Origin: Halobacterium rubrum
GTDB taxonomy: Archaea; Halobacteriota; Halobacteria; Halobacteriales; Halobacteriaceae
Reading direction: 5' to 3'
DNA length: 64,000 nucleotides
Assembly (NCBI RefSeq): GCF_021729015.1
Contig: NZ_JAJQQZ010000003.1
Location: 62,001-126,000, forward strand
Shown here: piece by piece, positions 34,061 to 41,714 of the stretch
How positions within the stretch are numbered: the stretch's first letter is position 1
How the letters are laid out: every line of letters begins with the position of its first letter
Made by a program: the position numbers and the translations under genes
The notes under the pieces: generated by a model
Seen by the model: the letters and a program-made list of their open reading frames with translations, nothing else
What the model was told of the DNA's origin: nothing
The model's database searches: none

Positions 34061-34510
34061 TCAGGGCTCGACGTCCGTCTTCACGACCGTCAGCGGCCGG
34101 TGGGTGAGCCGGAGCACGCGGTCGGTGACGCTGCCGAGCAGCGACCGGTACTCGTCCGGGCGGCGTTTCGTTCCGAGCACGAGCAGGTCGGCGTCCTCGT
34201 CGTCGGCGTACTGCACGACCGCCTCGGCCGGCCCGCCGTACAGCATCTCGTCGACGACTTCGACGCCGGCGTCCGCGGCGAGCTCGCGGACGCTGTCGAG
34301 GACGTCCCGGCCGTGCTCTTCGAGGCCGTGCTCCGGGCCCTCGGCGCCGTCGACGTACTCGTCGCCGCTGTACGCCGTGGTTACCGCCTCGTCGACGACG
34401 TACACGACGTGAAGCGTCGCCCCGACCGACGCGGCGAGGTCGACGGCGTGCGCTTCTGCGTCCTCGGAGGCGACACCGCCGTTCGTCGCGAGCAGGATTG
34501 TCTCGTACAT
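34061..34510 (-). CDS. Universal stress protein (UspA family)
   Basis: 149 residues from ATG 34510 (MYETILLATNGGVASEDAEA), a single Usp domain. The ATP-binding motif G-2x-G-9x-G(S/T) appears in modified form as LGTKRRPDEYRSLLGSVTDR. It ends LTHRPLTVVK, the usual terminal strand. A TATA-like TTTATTG lies about 25 bp before the start. No partner gene is nearby; it probably binds ATP and modulates other proteins under stress. Confidence 0.9.
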   Translation of the reverse strand: MYETILLATNGGVASEDAEAHAVDLAASVGATLHVVYVVDEAVTTAYSGDEYVDGAEGPEHGLEEHGRDVLDSVRELAADAGVEVVDEMLYGGPAEAVVQYADDEDADLLVLGTKRRPDEYRSLLGSVTDRVLRLTHRPLTVVKTDVEP

Positions 34511-34659
34511 ACTCTCAAGTGGCACGCGACGAACAATAAATTCGACCCGCGGTTCTCGCCGACCGAGACGAACCAACGGGCGTCCGCGAGCGCCACGAGA
34601 CGGAGCGACCCACAGCCCCCGAAGCACGACGACCGGCTCGGACTGTCGCGGAGCCGTCG

Positions 34660-34735
34660 CTGCTGTTGTCGTTGTTGTTGCTGTCGCCGTAGCTGCGGCT
34701 GTCGCCGTTGCCGTAGCTGTCGCGGTCTTTTAGCG
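34660..34735 (-). repeat. GAC/GGC/AAC-rich imperfect repeat
   Basis: On the plus strand GCTGTCGCCGT occurs twice within 18 bp (around 34680 and 34698), followed by a third partial copy GCTGTCGCGGTC near 34718. A (GTT)n-like run precedes them (TTGTCGTTGTTGTTGCTGTC). It lies between the Usp promoter and the 3' end of the SRP RNA gene. No protein in a credible frame explains it. Confidence 0.5.
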
Positions 34736-34739
34736 TAGA

Positions 34740-34776
34740 TTTTACGAGCCCGAGCCCGCGGCTCGGGCTCGTAAAA
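34740..34776. terminator. Perfect 16-bp inverted repeat downstream of SRP RNA
   Basis: Arms TTTTACGAGCCCGAGC (34740-34755) and GCTCGGGCTCGTAAAA (34761-34776) surround CCGCG. On the minus strand it follows the SRP RNA 3' end by about 14 bp, and a TTTT lies at each outer edge. It may be a terminator or processing hairpin for the 7S RNA transcript, or a protein-binding site. Confidence 0.55.
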
Positions 34777-34789
34777 GGTACGTATGAAT

Positions 34790-35097
34790 GGTCGGACAGC
34801 CGGGGTGGCCCGGCGTTCCCGGCCGGGTAGTCCCGGTCGCCTCCTCCACCCCGCGACCCTCCGAGCGACGGGCGTTCGGTGGTCCGCTGCTCACTTCCGT
34901 GCCTGGCGGGCTGCCACCGTCGAACCACGACGGAACGCCCCTGCGGGCGCACGCCGTGGACCGCCGTCCCCGAAGGACGAGGCTTCCACGTTGGCTTCCG
35001 GGGCCCGACCGCGTCGGTCGGACGCGCCCGGTGTTCGGCCCCCGCTAATGACTGTCTCACGGGTGGAGGGCGGAGCCAAACCGCCCGGCCTAGTCCA
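34790..35097 (-). ncRNA. ffs: Signal recognition particle 7S RNA
   Basis: Reading the minus strand, the 5' end TGGACTAGGCCGGGCGGTTT and the following GGCTCCGCCC match the archaeal 7S RNA start (helices 2-4 with the loop contact). The SRP54-binding helix 8 is clear at about 34877-34918: GCCAGGCACGGAAG, then TGAGCAGCGG, closed by GGTGG and CCACC. The 3' end GTCCG pairs with the 5' TGGAC to close helix 1. Length is about 305 nt, as in other haloarchaea. A TATA-like CTTAAG lies about 25 bp before the proposed 5' end. It targets nascent membrane and secreted proteins with SRP19 and SRP54. Confidence 0.93.
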
Positions 35098-35116
35098 CTT
35101 CCCCCTACCCGGGTCG

Positions 35117-35126
35117 TTCTTAAGGG
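35117..35126 (-). promoter_or_regulatory. TATA element of the SRP RNA gene
   Basis: On the minus strand CCCTTAAGAA, preceded by a purine-rich CGAAAGG that could serve as BRE. It lies 20-30 bp before the inferred 5' end near 35097. Confidence 0.55.
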
Positions 35127-35204
35127 CCTTTCGGGTTCGAGCGTTCGCAGTACGGTACCGTGTCTCGAATTAGCACTATTTGCGGGGCGGTGGAAGCAAG
35201 GAGT

Positions 35205-36251
35205 ATGTCCGCGCTGCCAGCGCACTACGAGGCCCTCCGCGACGCGTTCGGGTACGACCAGCCAGCCGTCGACGTCGGTGACCTGGACCGTGGGGTCGTC
35301 GAACGGGCGTTCGCCGCGACGACCAACGAGAGCGCGCTCAGTGCTGCGGCCGGTGGTGACGGCGACGGCCGGGAGACGCTGTTCGTCGCGAGCGCCGGGC
35401 TGTCCGGGACGCCACACGTTGGAACCGTCGCGCAGATGTTCGCCGTGAAGCGCCTCGAGGAGGCGGGCTTCGACACCGAGTTCCTGCTCGCGGACTACGA
35501 GAAGGTGGCGGCCAGCGGCCGCGACCTCGAGGCCGTGCGGCGCCTCGCCGACGACTACCGGGCGTTCCTCGACGGCATCGGGTACGAGGGCAGCGTCCGG
35601 ACGCAGTGGGGCGCGACCGACGTGATGCAGACGGCGCTCCGGCTGGCGCCCCACGTCGACCTCGCGGACACGCCGGAGTTCGACGTGGAGCCGACCGAGT
35701 GGGTCGACGCGCTGCAGGCGGCGTACAGCGAGCACAGAGACGGGCCCGAGGACGAAGCTGACACGACCGACCTCGGCGGCGACCTCGCCAGTCTGCTGTG
35801 TCTCGCGGACTTCGTCCACCCGACGCTCGCCGACGGCTACGACCAGACGGTGTTCGTGCTCGGCGTCGACGAACACGCGCTCGTGCTCGCGAACGACCAC
35901 TACCTCACCGACGCGCCGTTCGACGCGGCCTTCGAGGGGCTGTTCACGCGCATGGTGCCCGGGCTCGACGGCCACCCGAAGATGGCCAAGACCATCCCCG
36001 GGTCGGGCATCACGATGGACCAGGACCCGAGCGACGTGCGGCGGCTCGTCCACGAGGCCCACGCGGCCGACGGCGACGTCCCACCGGCGGAGTCGACCGT
36101 CTTCCAGATGCTGTGTCTCGTCTCCGACTACGGCGCCGACCGGCTCGCCGACGTCGAGGCGGCCTGCCGGCGCGGCGGCGACGACTGGGAGGCCGCCGTC
36201 GACGCGTACGCCGACGACCTCGCGGCCCTCTCGCGGGCGTGGCCGGCGTAG
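35205..36251 (+). CDS. Divergent class I aminoacyl-tRNA synthetase (Trp/Tyr-like)
   Basis: 348 residues from ATG 35205. The Rossmann catalytic core is recognisable. The HIGH-type motif reads SGTPHVG at 67-73, followed by MFAVKRLEEAGFDTEFLLAD; FVLGVDEHALVLAND is the central strand. In place of KMSKS the sequence reads KMAKTIPGSG starting at 259. Spacing and surroundings resemble the TrpRS/TyrRS subclass, but the protein is distant from the standard archaeal enzymes. It could be a second synthetase, a paralog with another amino-acid-activating role, or a regulator. The start lies about 30 bp after AT-rich AATTAGCACTATT. Confidence 0.72.
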   Translation: MSALPAHYEALRDAFGYDQPAVDVGDLDRGVVERAFAATTNESALSAAAGGDGDGRETLFVASAGLSGTPHVGTVAQMFAVKRLEEAGFDTEFLLADYEKVAASGRDLEAVRRLADDYRAFLDGIGYEGSVRTQWGATDVMQTALRLAPHVDLADTPEFDVEPTEWVDALQAAYSEHRDGPEDEADTTDLGGDLASLLCLADFVHPTLADGYDQTVFVLGVDEHALVLANDHYLTDAPFDAAFEGLFTRMVPGLDGHPKMAKTIPGSGITMDQDPSDVRRLVHEAHAADGDVPPAESTVFQMLCLVSDYGADRLADVEAACRRGGDDWEAAVDAYADDLAALSRAWPA

Positions 36252-36288
36252 GGAAACGGTCAACCCACAGGGACTGCTAGGCGGTAGT

Positions 36289-36567
36289 ATGGGATTCGGT
36301 TCGACCGCGAAGAAGCTCCAGAAGGTCACGGAGATGGCGGACAAGCTCTACGAGCGCTTCGAGAAGCTCCGCGAGCAGGTCAGCGACCTCACCGGCACCG
36401 TCGAGGAGACTAACGACCGGGTCGCGGACCTGGAGGCCGAGCTCGCCGAACAGCGCGCCATCGTCGAAGCGCTCGCCGAGCGACGCGGCGTCGACGTCGA
36501 TACAGTCGTCGAGGACGCCACTGCCGGCGAGGAGGCGGCCGCAGACGGCGGAACCGGGGGCGAGTAG
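36289..36567 (+). CDS. Small coiled-coil protein (DUF5798-like)
   Basis: 92 residues. An N-terminal basic patch (GFGSTAKKLQKVTEMADKLY) leads into a continuous heptad-rich helix (about 15-65), ending with LAERRGVDVDTVVEDA and an acidic tail. From memory it matches DUF5798, a small haloarchaeal family without known function. It follows the synthetase-like gene by 38 bp and may be co-transcribed. The coiled coil suggests oligomerisation. Confidence 0.75.
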   Translation: MGFGSTAKKLQKVTEMADKLYERFEKLREQVSDLTGTVEETNDRVADLEAELAEQRAIVEALAERRGVDVDTVVEDATAGEEAAADGGTGGE

Positions 36568-36639
36568 CGCGTCCGAGACGCCGGCAGCCGCGGCCCGGAT
36601 GGCAACGACTAAAGAACGCAGGCAAAAATTTCCGACTCG

Positions 36640-37620
36640 ATGACCACCCACCGGAAGCCGCTGGAGTCCGTGCTCGACACCGTCGGTGAGACGCCGCTGG
36701 TCCGCGTACAGGCCGCACCGGAGTCGGTGCCGGTGTACGCGAAACTGGAGTCGTTCAACCCCGGCGCCAGCATCAAGGACCGCATCGGCCTGTACATGGT
36801 CGAACAGATGCTCAAGTCCGGCGAGCTTTCCGAGGGCGGCACAGTCGTGGAGCCGACCGCCGGCAACACCGGCATCGGGTTCGCAGTCGCCGCCGGCCAG
36901 CTCGACGTCGACGCCGTCTTCGTCGTGCCAGAGCGGTTCAGCGTCGAGAAACAGCAACTGATGCGCGCACTCGGCGCCGACGTCATCAACACCCCCACCG
37001 AGGACGGCATGGGTGGCGCCATCCAGCGCGCCCACGAACTCGCCGAGGAGCTCGACGACGCCGTCGTCCCCCAGCAGTTCTCCAACCCCCTGAACGCCGA
37101 GGCGCACTACGAGACGACGGGCCCGGAGATCGACGAGGCGCTCGACGGCGAGGTCGGCGCGCTCGTCGCCGGCTGTGGCACCGCTGGCACCCTGATGGGG
37201 ACCGGCCGGTACCTCCGCGAGCAGGTGCCGGGCCTCCACGTCACGGCCGTCGAACCACAGGGGTCGCTGTACGGCTCCACGAAGGGCCAGGACCTCGAGG
37301 AAGCCGAGTACAAGACCGAGGGCATCGGCACCCACGACCCGTCGACGAACGAGCTGTTCGACCCCGAGTTCGTCGACGACGTCGTCCAGATTCCCGACGA
37401 GGACACCCACGCCGAGATGCAGCGACTCGCCGCCGAGGAGGGCCAGCTCGTCGCGTCCAGCGCCGCCGCCAACAGCCTCGCCGCGCTCGACGTCGCCGAG
37501 CGCGCCGCGGCCGGCGACATCGACCTCCCCCACGACTGCGTGGTCACCGTCTTCGCCGACTCCAGCGAACGCTACCTCTCGAAGGGCGTCTACGGCAGCT
37601 ACGAGGAGTGGGAGGGCTGA
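36640..37620 (+). CDS. Cysteine synthase-like PLP enzyme
   Basis: 326 residues of fold-type II. The opening VLDTVGETPLVRV is followed by NPGASIKDRIGLYMVEQ with the PLP lysine, then TAGNTGIGFAVAAGQ (substrate loop), CGTAGTLMGTGRYL (phosphate loop) and a late VFADSSERYLSKGVY. It is the catalytic core of cysteine synthase or cystathionine beta-synthase, without a CBS domain. The likely reaction is O-acetylserine (or homocysteine plus serine) to the sulfur amino acid. A TATA-like CTAAAGAAC lies about 30 bp upstream. Confidence 0.9.
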   Translation: MTTHRKPLESVLDTVGETPLVRVQAAPESVPVYAKLESFNPGASIKDRIGLYMVEQMLKSGELSEGGTVVEPTAGNTGIGFAVAAGQLDVDAVFVVPERFSVEKQQLMRALGADVINTPTEDGMGGAIQRAHELAEELDDAVVPQQFSNPLNAEAHYETTGPEIDEALDGEVGALVAGCGTAGTLMGTGRYLREQVPGLHVTAVEPQGSLYGSTKGQDLEEAEYKTEGIGTHDPSTNELFDPEFVDDVVQIPDEDTHAEMQRLAAEEGQLVASSAAANSLAALDVAERAAAGDIDLPHDCVVTVFADSSERYLSKGVYGSYEEWEG

Positions 37621-37652
37621 CGCCCGGCCACAGCCGGACGGGCTTCCGCCGG

Positions 37653-38063
37653 TCAGTGCTTCAGCCGGCCGTGCTCGACTTTCATGCACTTGTCCTGGAC
37701 GACGCGCAGCCCCGCGTCCTCCGCGCGCGCCGCCGCCTCGTCGTCCGTGATGTCTAACTGCAGCCAGACGGCCTCGACGTCGCTGCGCTCGATGGCTTCG
37801 TCGACGATGCCGGCGACCTCCTCGCTCGGCCGGAACACGTCCACGACGTCGACATCCTCTTCGACGTCGGCCAGCGAATCGTAGGCCGCCCGGCCGAATA
37901 TCTCGTCGGCGAACGGGTTCACGGGAACCACGTCGTAGCCGTGCTCGCGGAGGTACGCCGGCACGTCGTGGGCGGCCTTCCCGGGCGAGGTCGAGCACCC
38001 GACGACTGCGACGGTCTCCAGGTCCAGAATCTCGGCGAGCTCGCTGTCGGATTCGACGGGCAT
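37653..38063 (-). CDS. CoA-binding domain protein
   Basis: 136 residues from ATG 38063 (MPVESDSELAEILDLETVAV). A single Rossmann domain of the succinyl-CoA synthetase alpha type shows VAVVGCSTSPGKAAHDVPAY, YDVVPVNPFADEIFG, VDVVDVFRPSEEVAGIVDEA and a C-terminal AGLRVVQDKCMKVEH. Stand-alone members bind CoA or acyl-CoA, but their role is unknown. A minus-strand TATA-like ACTTATCC lies about 25 bp before the start. Confidence 0.88.
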   Translation of the reverse strand: MPVESDSELAEILDLETVAVVGCSTSPGKAAHDVPAYLREHGYDVVPVNPFADEIFGRAAYDSLADVEEDVDVVDVFRPSEEVAGIVDEAIERSDVEAVWLQLDITDDEAAARAEDAGLRVVQDKCMKVEHGRLKH

Positions 38064-38094
38064 GCCGGCGACTACGCCGGCCCCGAGGATAAGT

Positions 38095-38739
38095 CTACAG
38101 TTCGCGCCAGGCGTCGTCGTCGCCCACACCCAGCAGGCGCGTGCGGAACCCCTCGTCGTGCTCCTCGACGGAGATGACGCCGTCGAACAGCTGCTTCAGC
38201 GTGCTCACCGTCTGCTCGTCGTGGGCGGTCGAGTCGACGACGAACACGCCCAGCGCGTCCGCTGACTGTACGCGCCCCGTGAACACGTGCATGAAGCGGA
38301 AGACGGTCTGGAGGTCGGAGTACATCAACAGCGTCGACAGCGAGTGCAGCAGAATCCGGTTGCGCGTGACGTTGCGCTGCTCGTACAGCGCCCGCAGCAA
38401 CTCGGAGAGCTCGATACCGATGCCGGTCAGGTCGTTCGGCGAGGACGCGTACCGCACGAGGTCCGACTCGCGGCGGTCGCCCATCCCCTGCTGTTTCGTG
38501 ACGCAGTCCACGACGCCGACCGTCGCGTCCGCTACCCCCGCCGCGTCGGCGAAATCCGTGACGACGCGGTCGGCGCCGTCCTTCGTCGTCACGACGATGG
38601 CGCCCTCGCCGTTCTGTACGCCGTCGGCGAGAATCTGGAACCCGAGGTCGCGCTTGCCGCTCATCGGCGGTCCCTCCACGAGGAGATTCGTCCCCTCCTC
38701 GACCTCGATGCCCGAGAACGCCGCCCCTAGTTCGTACAT
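38095..38739 (-). CDS. RecA/RAD55-like P-loop protein (HTR-like)
   Basis: 214 residues from ATG 38739, preceded at 8 bp by a perfect SD GGAGGTGA (38748-38755). A GTG at 38751 inside the SD is less likely. The P-loop reads GPPMSGKR at 23-30, so the final Ser/Thr of Walker A is Arg. DALGVFVVDSTAHDE is the Walker B-like strand. From memory it belongs to the haloarchaeal HTR-like group linked to signalling. With Walker A altered it may bind but not hydrolyse nucleotide. A possible promoter (GGAATATAAC) lies near 38830. Confidence 0.8.
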   Translation of the reverse strand: MYELGAAFSGIEVEEGTNLLVEGPPMSGKRDLGFQILADGVQNGEGAIVVTTKDGADRVVTDFADAAGVADATVGVVDCVTKQQGMGDRRESDLVRYASSPNDLTGIGIELSELLRALYEQRNVTRNRILLHSLSTLLMYSDLQTVFRFMHVFTGRVQSADALGVFVVDSTAHDEQTVSTLKQLFDGVISVEEHDEGFRTRLLGVGDDDAWREL

Positions 38740-38854
38740 GTCAATCGTCACCTCCCGACTGTGGCCGGGGGCGGTCCAGTCGGTCCTGTGACTCCCCCGT
38801 ACTCATCTGCCCTGATTGTGTTCAGTTTCAGTTATATTCCTTTTGATTGGGCCG

Positions 38855-39697
38855 TCACGTCGGCGCCAGCCGACCGACGACGAACGCCGCCGCCGCGAGC
38901 AACTGCCCGACCTTCAGGAGCCGCTGGCCGGCCGCAGCGTCCCCGAAGCTCCGGGACGCCGCTGCCAGCATCACGACGTCGGCCGGCACGACCACGACGA
39001 GGTACCACCAGCCGAACGTCCCAGCGAGGTACGGTACGGGGCTGGCGGCCACCGCGACCGCGAGCAACGCCGCCCCCAGCAGGAGCGCGCGCCGCTCGCC
39101 GACGGCGACCGGGAGCGTGCGCAGTCCCTCCTCTCGGTCGCCCGCCACGTCCTCGACGTCTTTCACCACCTCTCGCGTGAACGTCGACAGCGCCGCGAGC
39201 ACCGCCAGCACCGCGCCCGCCAGCGGGTCGCCGACCGCCGCAGCCCCGAACAGGAACGTGCTCCCGCCGAGGTACGCCACCAGCGCGTTCCCCGCGCCCG
39301 GCAGCCCCTTGAAGTACTGCGTGTAGGTCACTAGGCCGAGGAGGTTCACCGCCGCGATGGTGAGCGCCAGCACCGGCAGCGTCACAGCCAGCGCCGTCGC
39401 GCCGACGAACAGCACGAGGCTGTACGCCAGCGCGCCACGCGCCGACACCGCCCCCCGAGGTATCGCGCGCTCCGGGTCGTTGATGCGGTCGACCTCGCGG
39501 TCGAAGTAGTCGTTGATGGCGTTCCCGCCCGCCGTCGCCAGCCACGTCGCACCCACGGCAGCAGCCGTCGCCGTCGGGTGGGCGAACGCCCCGCCCGCCA
39601 CGAACGCTCCGATGAACGTCAGCAGCCCGGCCGCCAGCGTGTTCACTGGCCGCGCAAGCTCTACCAGCCCACGAACCGTCTCCCCGGCCGTCGTCAT
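38855..39697 (-). CDS. UbiA prenyltransferase, digeranylgeranylglyceryl phosphate synthase
   Basis: 280 residues from ATG 39697, with eight or nine membrane helices. The first aspartate motif is GNAINDYFDREVDRINDPER and the second KDVEDVAGDREEGLRTLP. Both bind Mg-prenyl diphosphate. The archaeal members transfer a second geranylgeranyl group to make the core diether lipid, which is the most likely role here. It lies upstream of the RecA-like gene in the same direction. A T-rich element about 25 bp upstream is the probable promoter. Confidence 0.9.
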   Translation of the reverse strand: MTTAGETVRGLVELARPVNTLAAGLLTFIGAFVAGGAFAHPTATAAAVGATWLATAGGNAINDYFDREVDRINDPERAIPRGAVSARGALAYSLVLFVGATALAVTLPVLALTIAAVNLLGLVTYTQYFKGLPGAGNALVAYLGGSTFLFGAAAVGDPLAGAVLAVLAALSTFTREVVKDVEDVAGDREEGLRTLPVAVGERRALLLGAALLAVAVAASPVPYLAGTFGWWYLVVVVPADVVMLAAASRSFGDAAAGQRLLKVGQLLAAAAFVVGRLAPT

Positions 39698-39816
39698 TGC
39701 TCGAACCCGCGAGTGCCCGCCACAAAAAGCGAGCGAAACCGCCGTCGGCTCCACCCGCTCCGCCCCGGCACACTCCCGGCCCGCTGGCCGCCCACCGGCA
39801 CTTCCGAACCACGGGG

Positions 39817-39824
39817 TTTAAATT
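39817..39824 (+). promoter_or_regulatory. TATA element of tRNA-Arg
   Basis: TTTAAATT, ending 25 bp before the first base of the mature tRNA (39850). The promoter of this RNA gene is intact. Confidence 0.65.
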
Positions 39825-39849
39825 CGACCTCCGAGTATCCGGGAGTGCA

Positions 39850-39924
39850 GGGCGCTTAGCTCAGCTTGGACAGAGCACTTGGCTTCGGACCAAGATGCCG
39901 CGGGTTCAAATCCTGCAGCGCCCA
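39850..39924 (+). tRNA. tRNA-Arg (anticodon UCG)
   Basis: 75 nt cloverleaf without encoded CCA. The acceptor GGGCGCT pairs with AGCGCCC, then discriminator A. The D stem is GCTC/GAGC. The anticodon stem CTTGG/CCAAG encloses CTTCGGA, which places TCG at 34-36 (reads CGA and related Arg codons). The T arm is GCGGG-TTCAAAT-CCTGC. No intron is present. The region after its 3' end is accessory-looking. Confidence 0.96.
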
Positions 39925-40195
39925 TTCCTTTGCGGTGCGACGATCGTCCGACACCAGCTGGAAACTCCCAGTCGAACGCCGTTTCGTCGCTATCGTTTGG
40001 TAGCGTCTGAAACAGGTCTCTCAGGGCTCGCGCACGGCCAGTACCGCTGGAATCAGATTCGTTCGGTGTGGACAGCTGGTGCAGCCAGTACGGGACAATT
40101 GTCCGCGGACGACTCCCGGCGCAGTGTCGCTGGCTCCGTTCGCGTTCCTTGGGGCTGCAATAGGTTCGAGGGACTGGAAACCCAACAGTCACTAG
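39925..40195. other. Gene-poor stretch after tRNA-Arg with dyads
   Basis: No credible gene. A hairpin candidate at 39981-40013 pairs GTTTC with GAAAC and CGCTA with TAGCG across an 8-nt loop. A perfect 12-bp palindrome GGACAATTGTCC lies at 40093-40104. An open frame on the minus strand (39818-40192) runs through the tRNA and was rejected. Base use is less GC-rich than in neighbouring genes, as in decayed integration sites. Confidence 0.5.
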
Positions 40196-40729
40196 ATGCG
40201 GTCCGTCATCCAGAATCTCCAGCCCGATGTTCCGTACCGCGTGAGACAGTTGCTCGGGCCGGGATTCACTCGACTCGGGCGGACTCTCGGACAGCCCGAG
40301 TACCGCCTCCGGGATACCGAGTACGTCGGTACCGTCCAGCAGCCACTAGACGAGTTCACGGAGACACTCCGGGACAACGGGTTCGAGTGGGACCCGCTGG
40401 CGTGGTACCACCAGCCGTCAGTCGGGTCGGACCCGAACGGTAGCTGGACGTATCGACGGACCACGCTGGCCGACAGACAGCTCCACGTCATCCTCATCGC
40501 TCACTCGCCGGAGTACATCGACGTCTTCGCCCACGATGAGTACAACTGGGTGCGACATCCGATCAGACATCTCCGGCAGGTCGGCATCGAGCGGGAGGCC
40601 GGTCGGAGTGAAATGCGACGCTGGGTCAGGAGTCACGGCATTGAACTCGACGTCAATTCGCGTCACCGTCGACAGGTCACCGACGCGGTGAGAGACCTCC
40701 GGAAGTACGTTGGGTCTATCGTCCGGTAG
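40196..40729 (+). CDS. Hypothetical protein next to tRNA-Arg
   Basis: 177 residues, basic and aromatic for this genome: LGPGFTRLGRTLGQPEYRL, WDPLAWYHQPSVGSDPNGSW and EYNWVRHPIRHLRQVGIERE. These are unlike the acidic neighbours. No membrane segments and no recognised motif are present. The protein has the mixed alpha-beta pattern of a complete domain, so it is probably real. Its location after a tRNA and its weaker halophilic composition suggest recent acquisition. Function unknown. Confidence 0.6.
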   Translation: MRSVIQNLQPDVPYRVRQLLGPGFTRLGRTLGQPEYRLRDTEYVGTVQQPLDEFTETLRDNGFEWDPLAWYHQPSVGSDPNGSWTYRRTTLADRQLHVILIAHSPEYIDVFAHDEYNWVRHPIRHLRQVGIEREAGRSEMRRWVRSHGIELDVNSRHRRQVTDAVRDLRKYVGSIVR

Positions 40730-40894
40730 CGTGGATTCGACCCATGCCTCCGTCTCCGTAGTTGCCGGTCTGGCGAGGAGCGACGTGCGCCACGATTCAG
40801 CAGGCACCCGGGGACGGTTCCCCGCCTGAGTGGTTCAACTGGGGCCCATAGCGCGCATTCTGCTGCGACGGAACAGAGCGGAATCGCGGCGCGG

Positions 40895-41614
40895 TCAGAC
40901 GAACTCGGTGTTCCGGGGGCCGTTCGTGATGTGGACTTCGAACGGCTGAGTGCTGGGGTCGTTCCGTTCGACGAGGTGCCAGTACGTCTCGGCCAGCTCG
41001 TCGGGGTCGAGGAAGGTGTCGTCGTCGCGGTCGGGGAACTGCTCGCGGACGCCCGGCGTGTCGATCTGGCCGTCCACGACGACGTGGGCGACGTGGATTC
41101 CGTCGGGACCGAACTCCTGTGCCATGTCCATCGCCATGCCGCGGGCGGCGAACTTCGCGGCCGTGAACCCGATTGCGCCGCCGAGGCTCCGCACCGCCGA
41201 GGTCGCGCCGGTGAAGATGACCGTCCCGCCGTCGGTCTCGAGCATGTCGCCGACGGCTTCCTGCGAACAGGCGAACGCCCCGCGGCCGTTGACCGCCCAC
41301 GCCGCCTCGAACTCCTCGACGCTGATTTCCATGAGCCCGCTCCAGGAGGCGGCGCTGGCGTGGTTCACGAGGACGTCGACGGGACCGAACGCCTCGCGGA
41401 CCGCCTCGAACCCCTCCCGGATCTGGTCGACGTCCGTGAGGTCGGTCCGTACGGCGAGTCCCTCTCCGGGGTCGGGCAGGTCGTCGGCGAGGCCTTCGAT
41501 GTAGTCCGCCGACCGGGCGAAGAGTGCGACTTGGCAGCCCTGAGCTGCGAATTTTCGGGCGAGCGACTCACCGAGCCCGGGACCGACACCCGCGATGACT
41601 GCTGTGCGAGTCAT
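40895..41614 (-). CDS. SDR family protein lacking the catalytic tyrosine
   Basis: 239 residues. The NAD(P) fold is standard: GVGPGLGESLARKFAAQG at the N-terminus, then DVLVNHASAASWSG. The usual active-site YxxxK is replaced by FTAAK (Phe150, Lys154); the preceding strand TVIFTGATSAV keeps a Ser at 139. A group of bacterial SDRs also lacks this Tyr, from memory. With HVVVDGQIDTPGVREQFPDR it resembles that group. It may act on a different substrate class or be a non-catalytic binder. Confidence 0.85.
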   Translation of the reverse strand: MTRTAVIAGVGPGLGESLARKFAAQGCQVALFARSADYIEGLADDLPDPGEGLAVRTDLTDVDQIREGFEAVREAFGPVDVLVNHASAASWSGLMEISVEEFEAAWAVNGRGAFACSQEAVGDMLETDGGTVIFTGATSAVRSLGGAIGFTAAKFAARGMAMDMAQEFGPDGIHVAHVVVDGQIDTPGVREQFPDRDDDTFLDPDELAETYWHLVERNDPSTQPFEVHITNGPRNTEFV

Positions 41615-41714
41615 ACGCTAGCCTACAGTTCGAACCGGCAAAGTCGTGCTGACCGAACCGTCTGGTTCGTGACCGACGGTCGCAACGACATCCCCGCCGC
41701 CGCCGGCGGCTCCG

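Noticed and set aside
34790-35097. RNase P RNA as the identity of the structured RNA
   Set aside because: The minus-strand TAGGCCGGG start and GCCAGG...GGAAG...GAGCAG helix are SRP RNA features; no RNase P conserved regions were seen.
34515-36344. 609-codon minus-strand frame through the SRP RNA and synthetase region
   Set aside because: It runs antisense to the synthetase-like gene, over the 7S RNA gene and its hairpin; composition is not protein-like.
39818-40192. Minus-strand frame across the tRNA-Arg
   Set aside because: It overlaps the tRNA and its promoter, with no motif.
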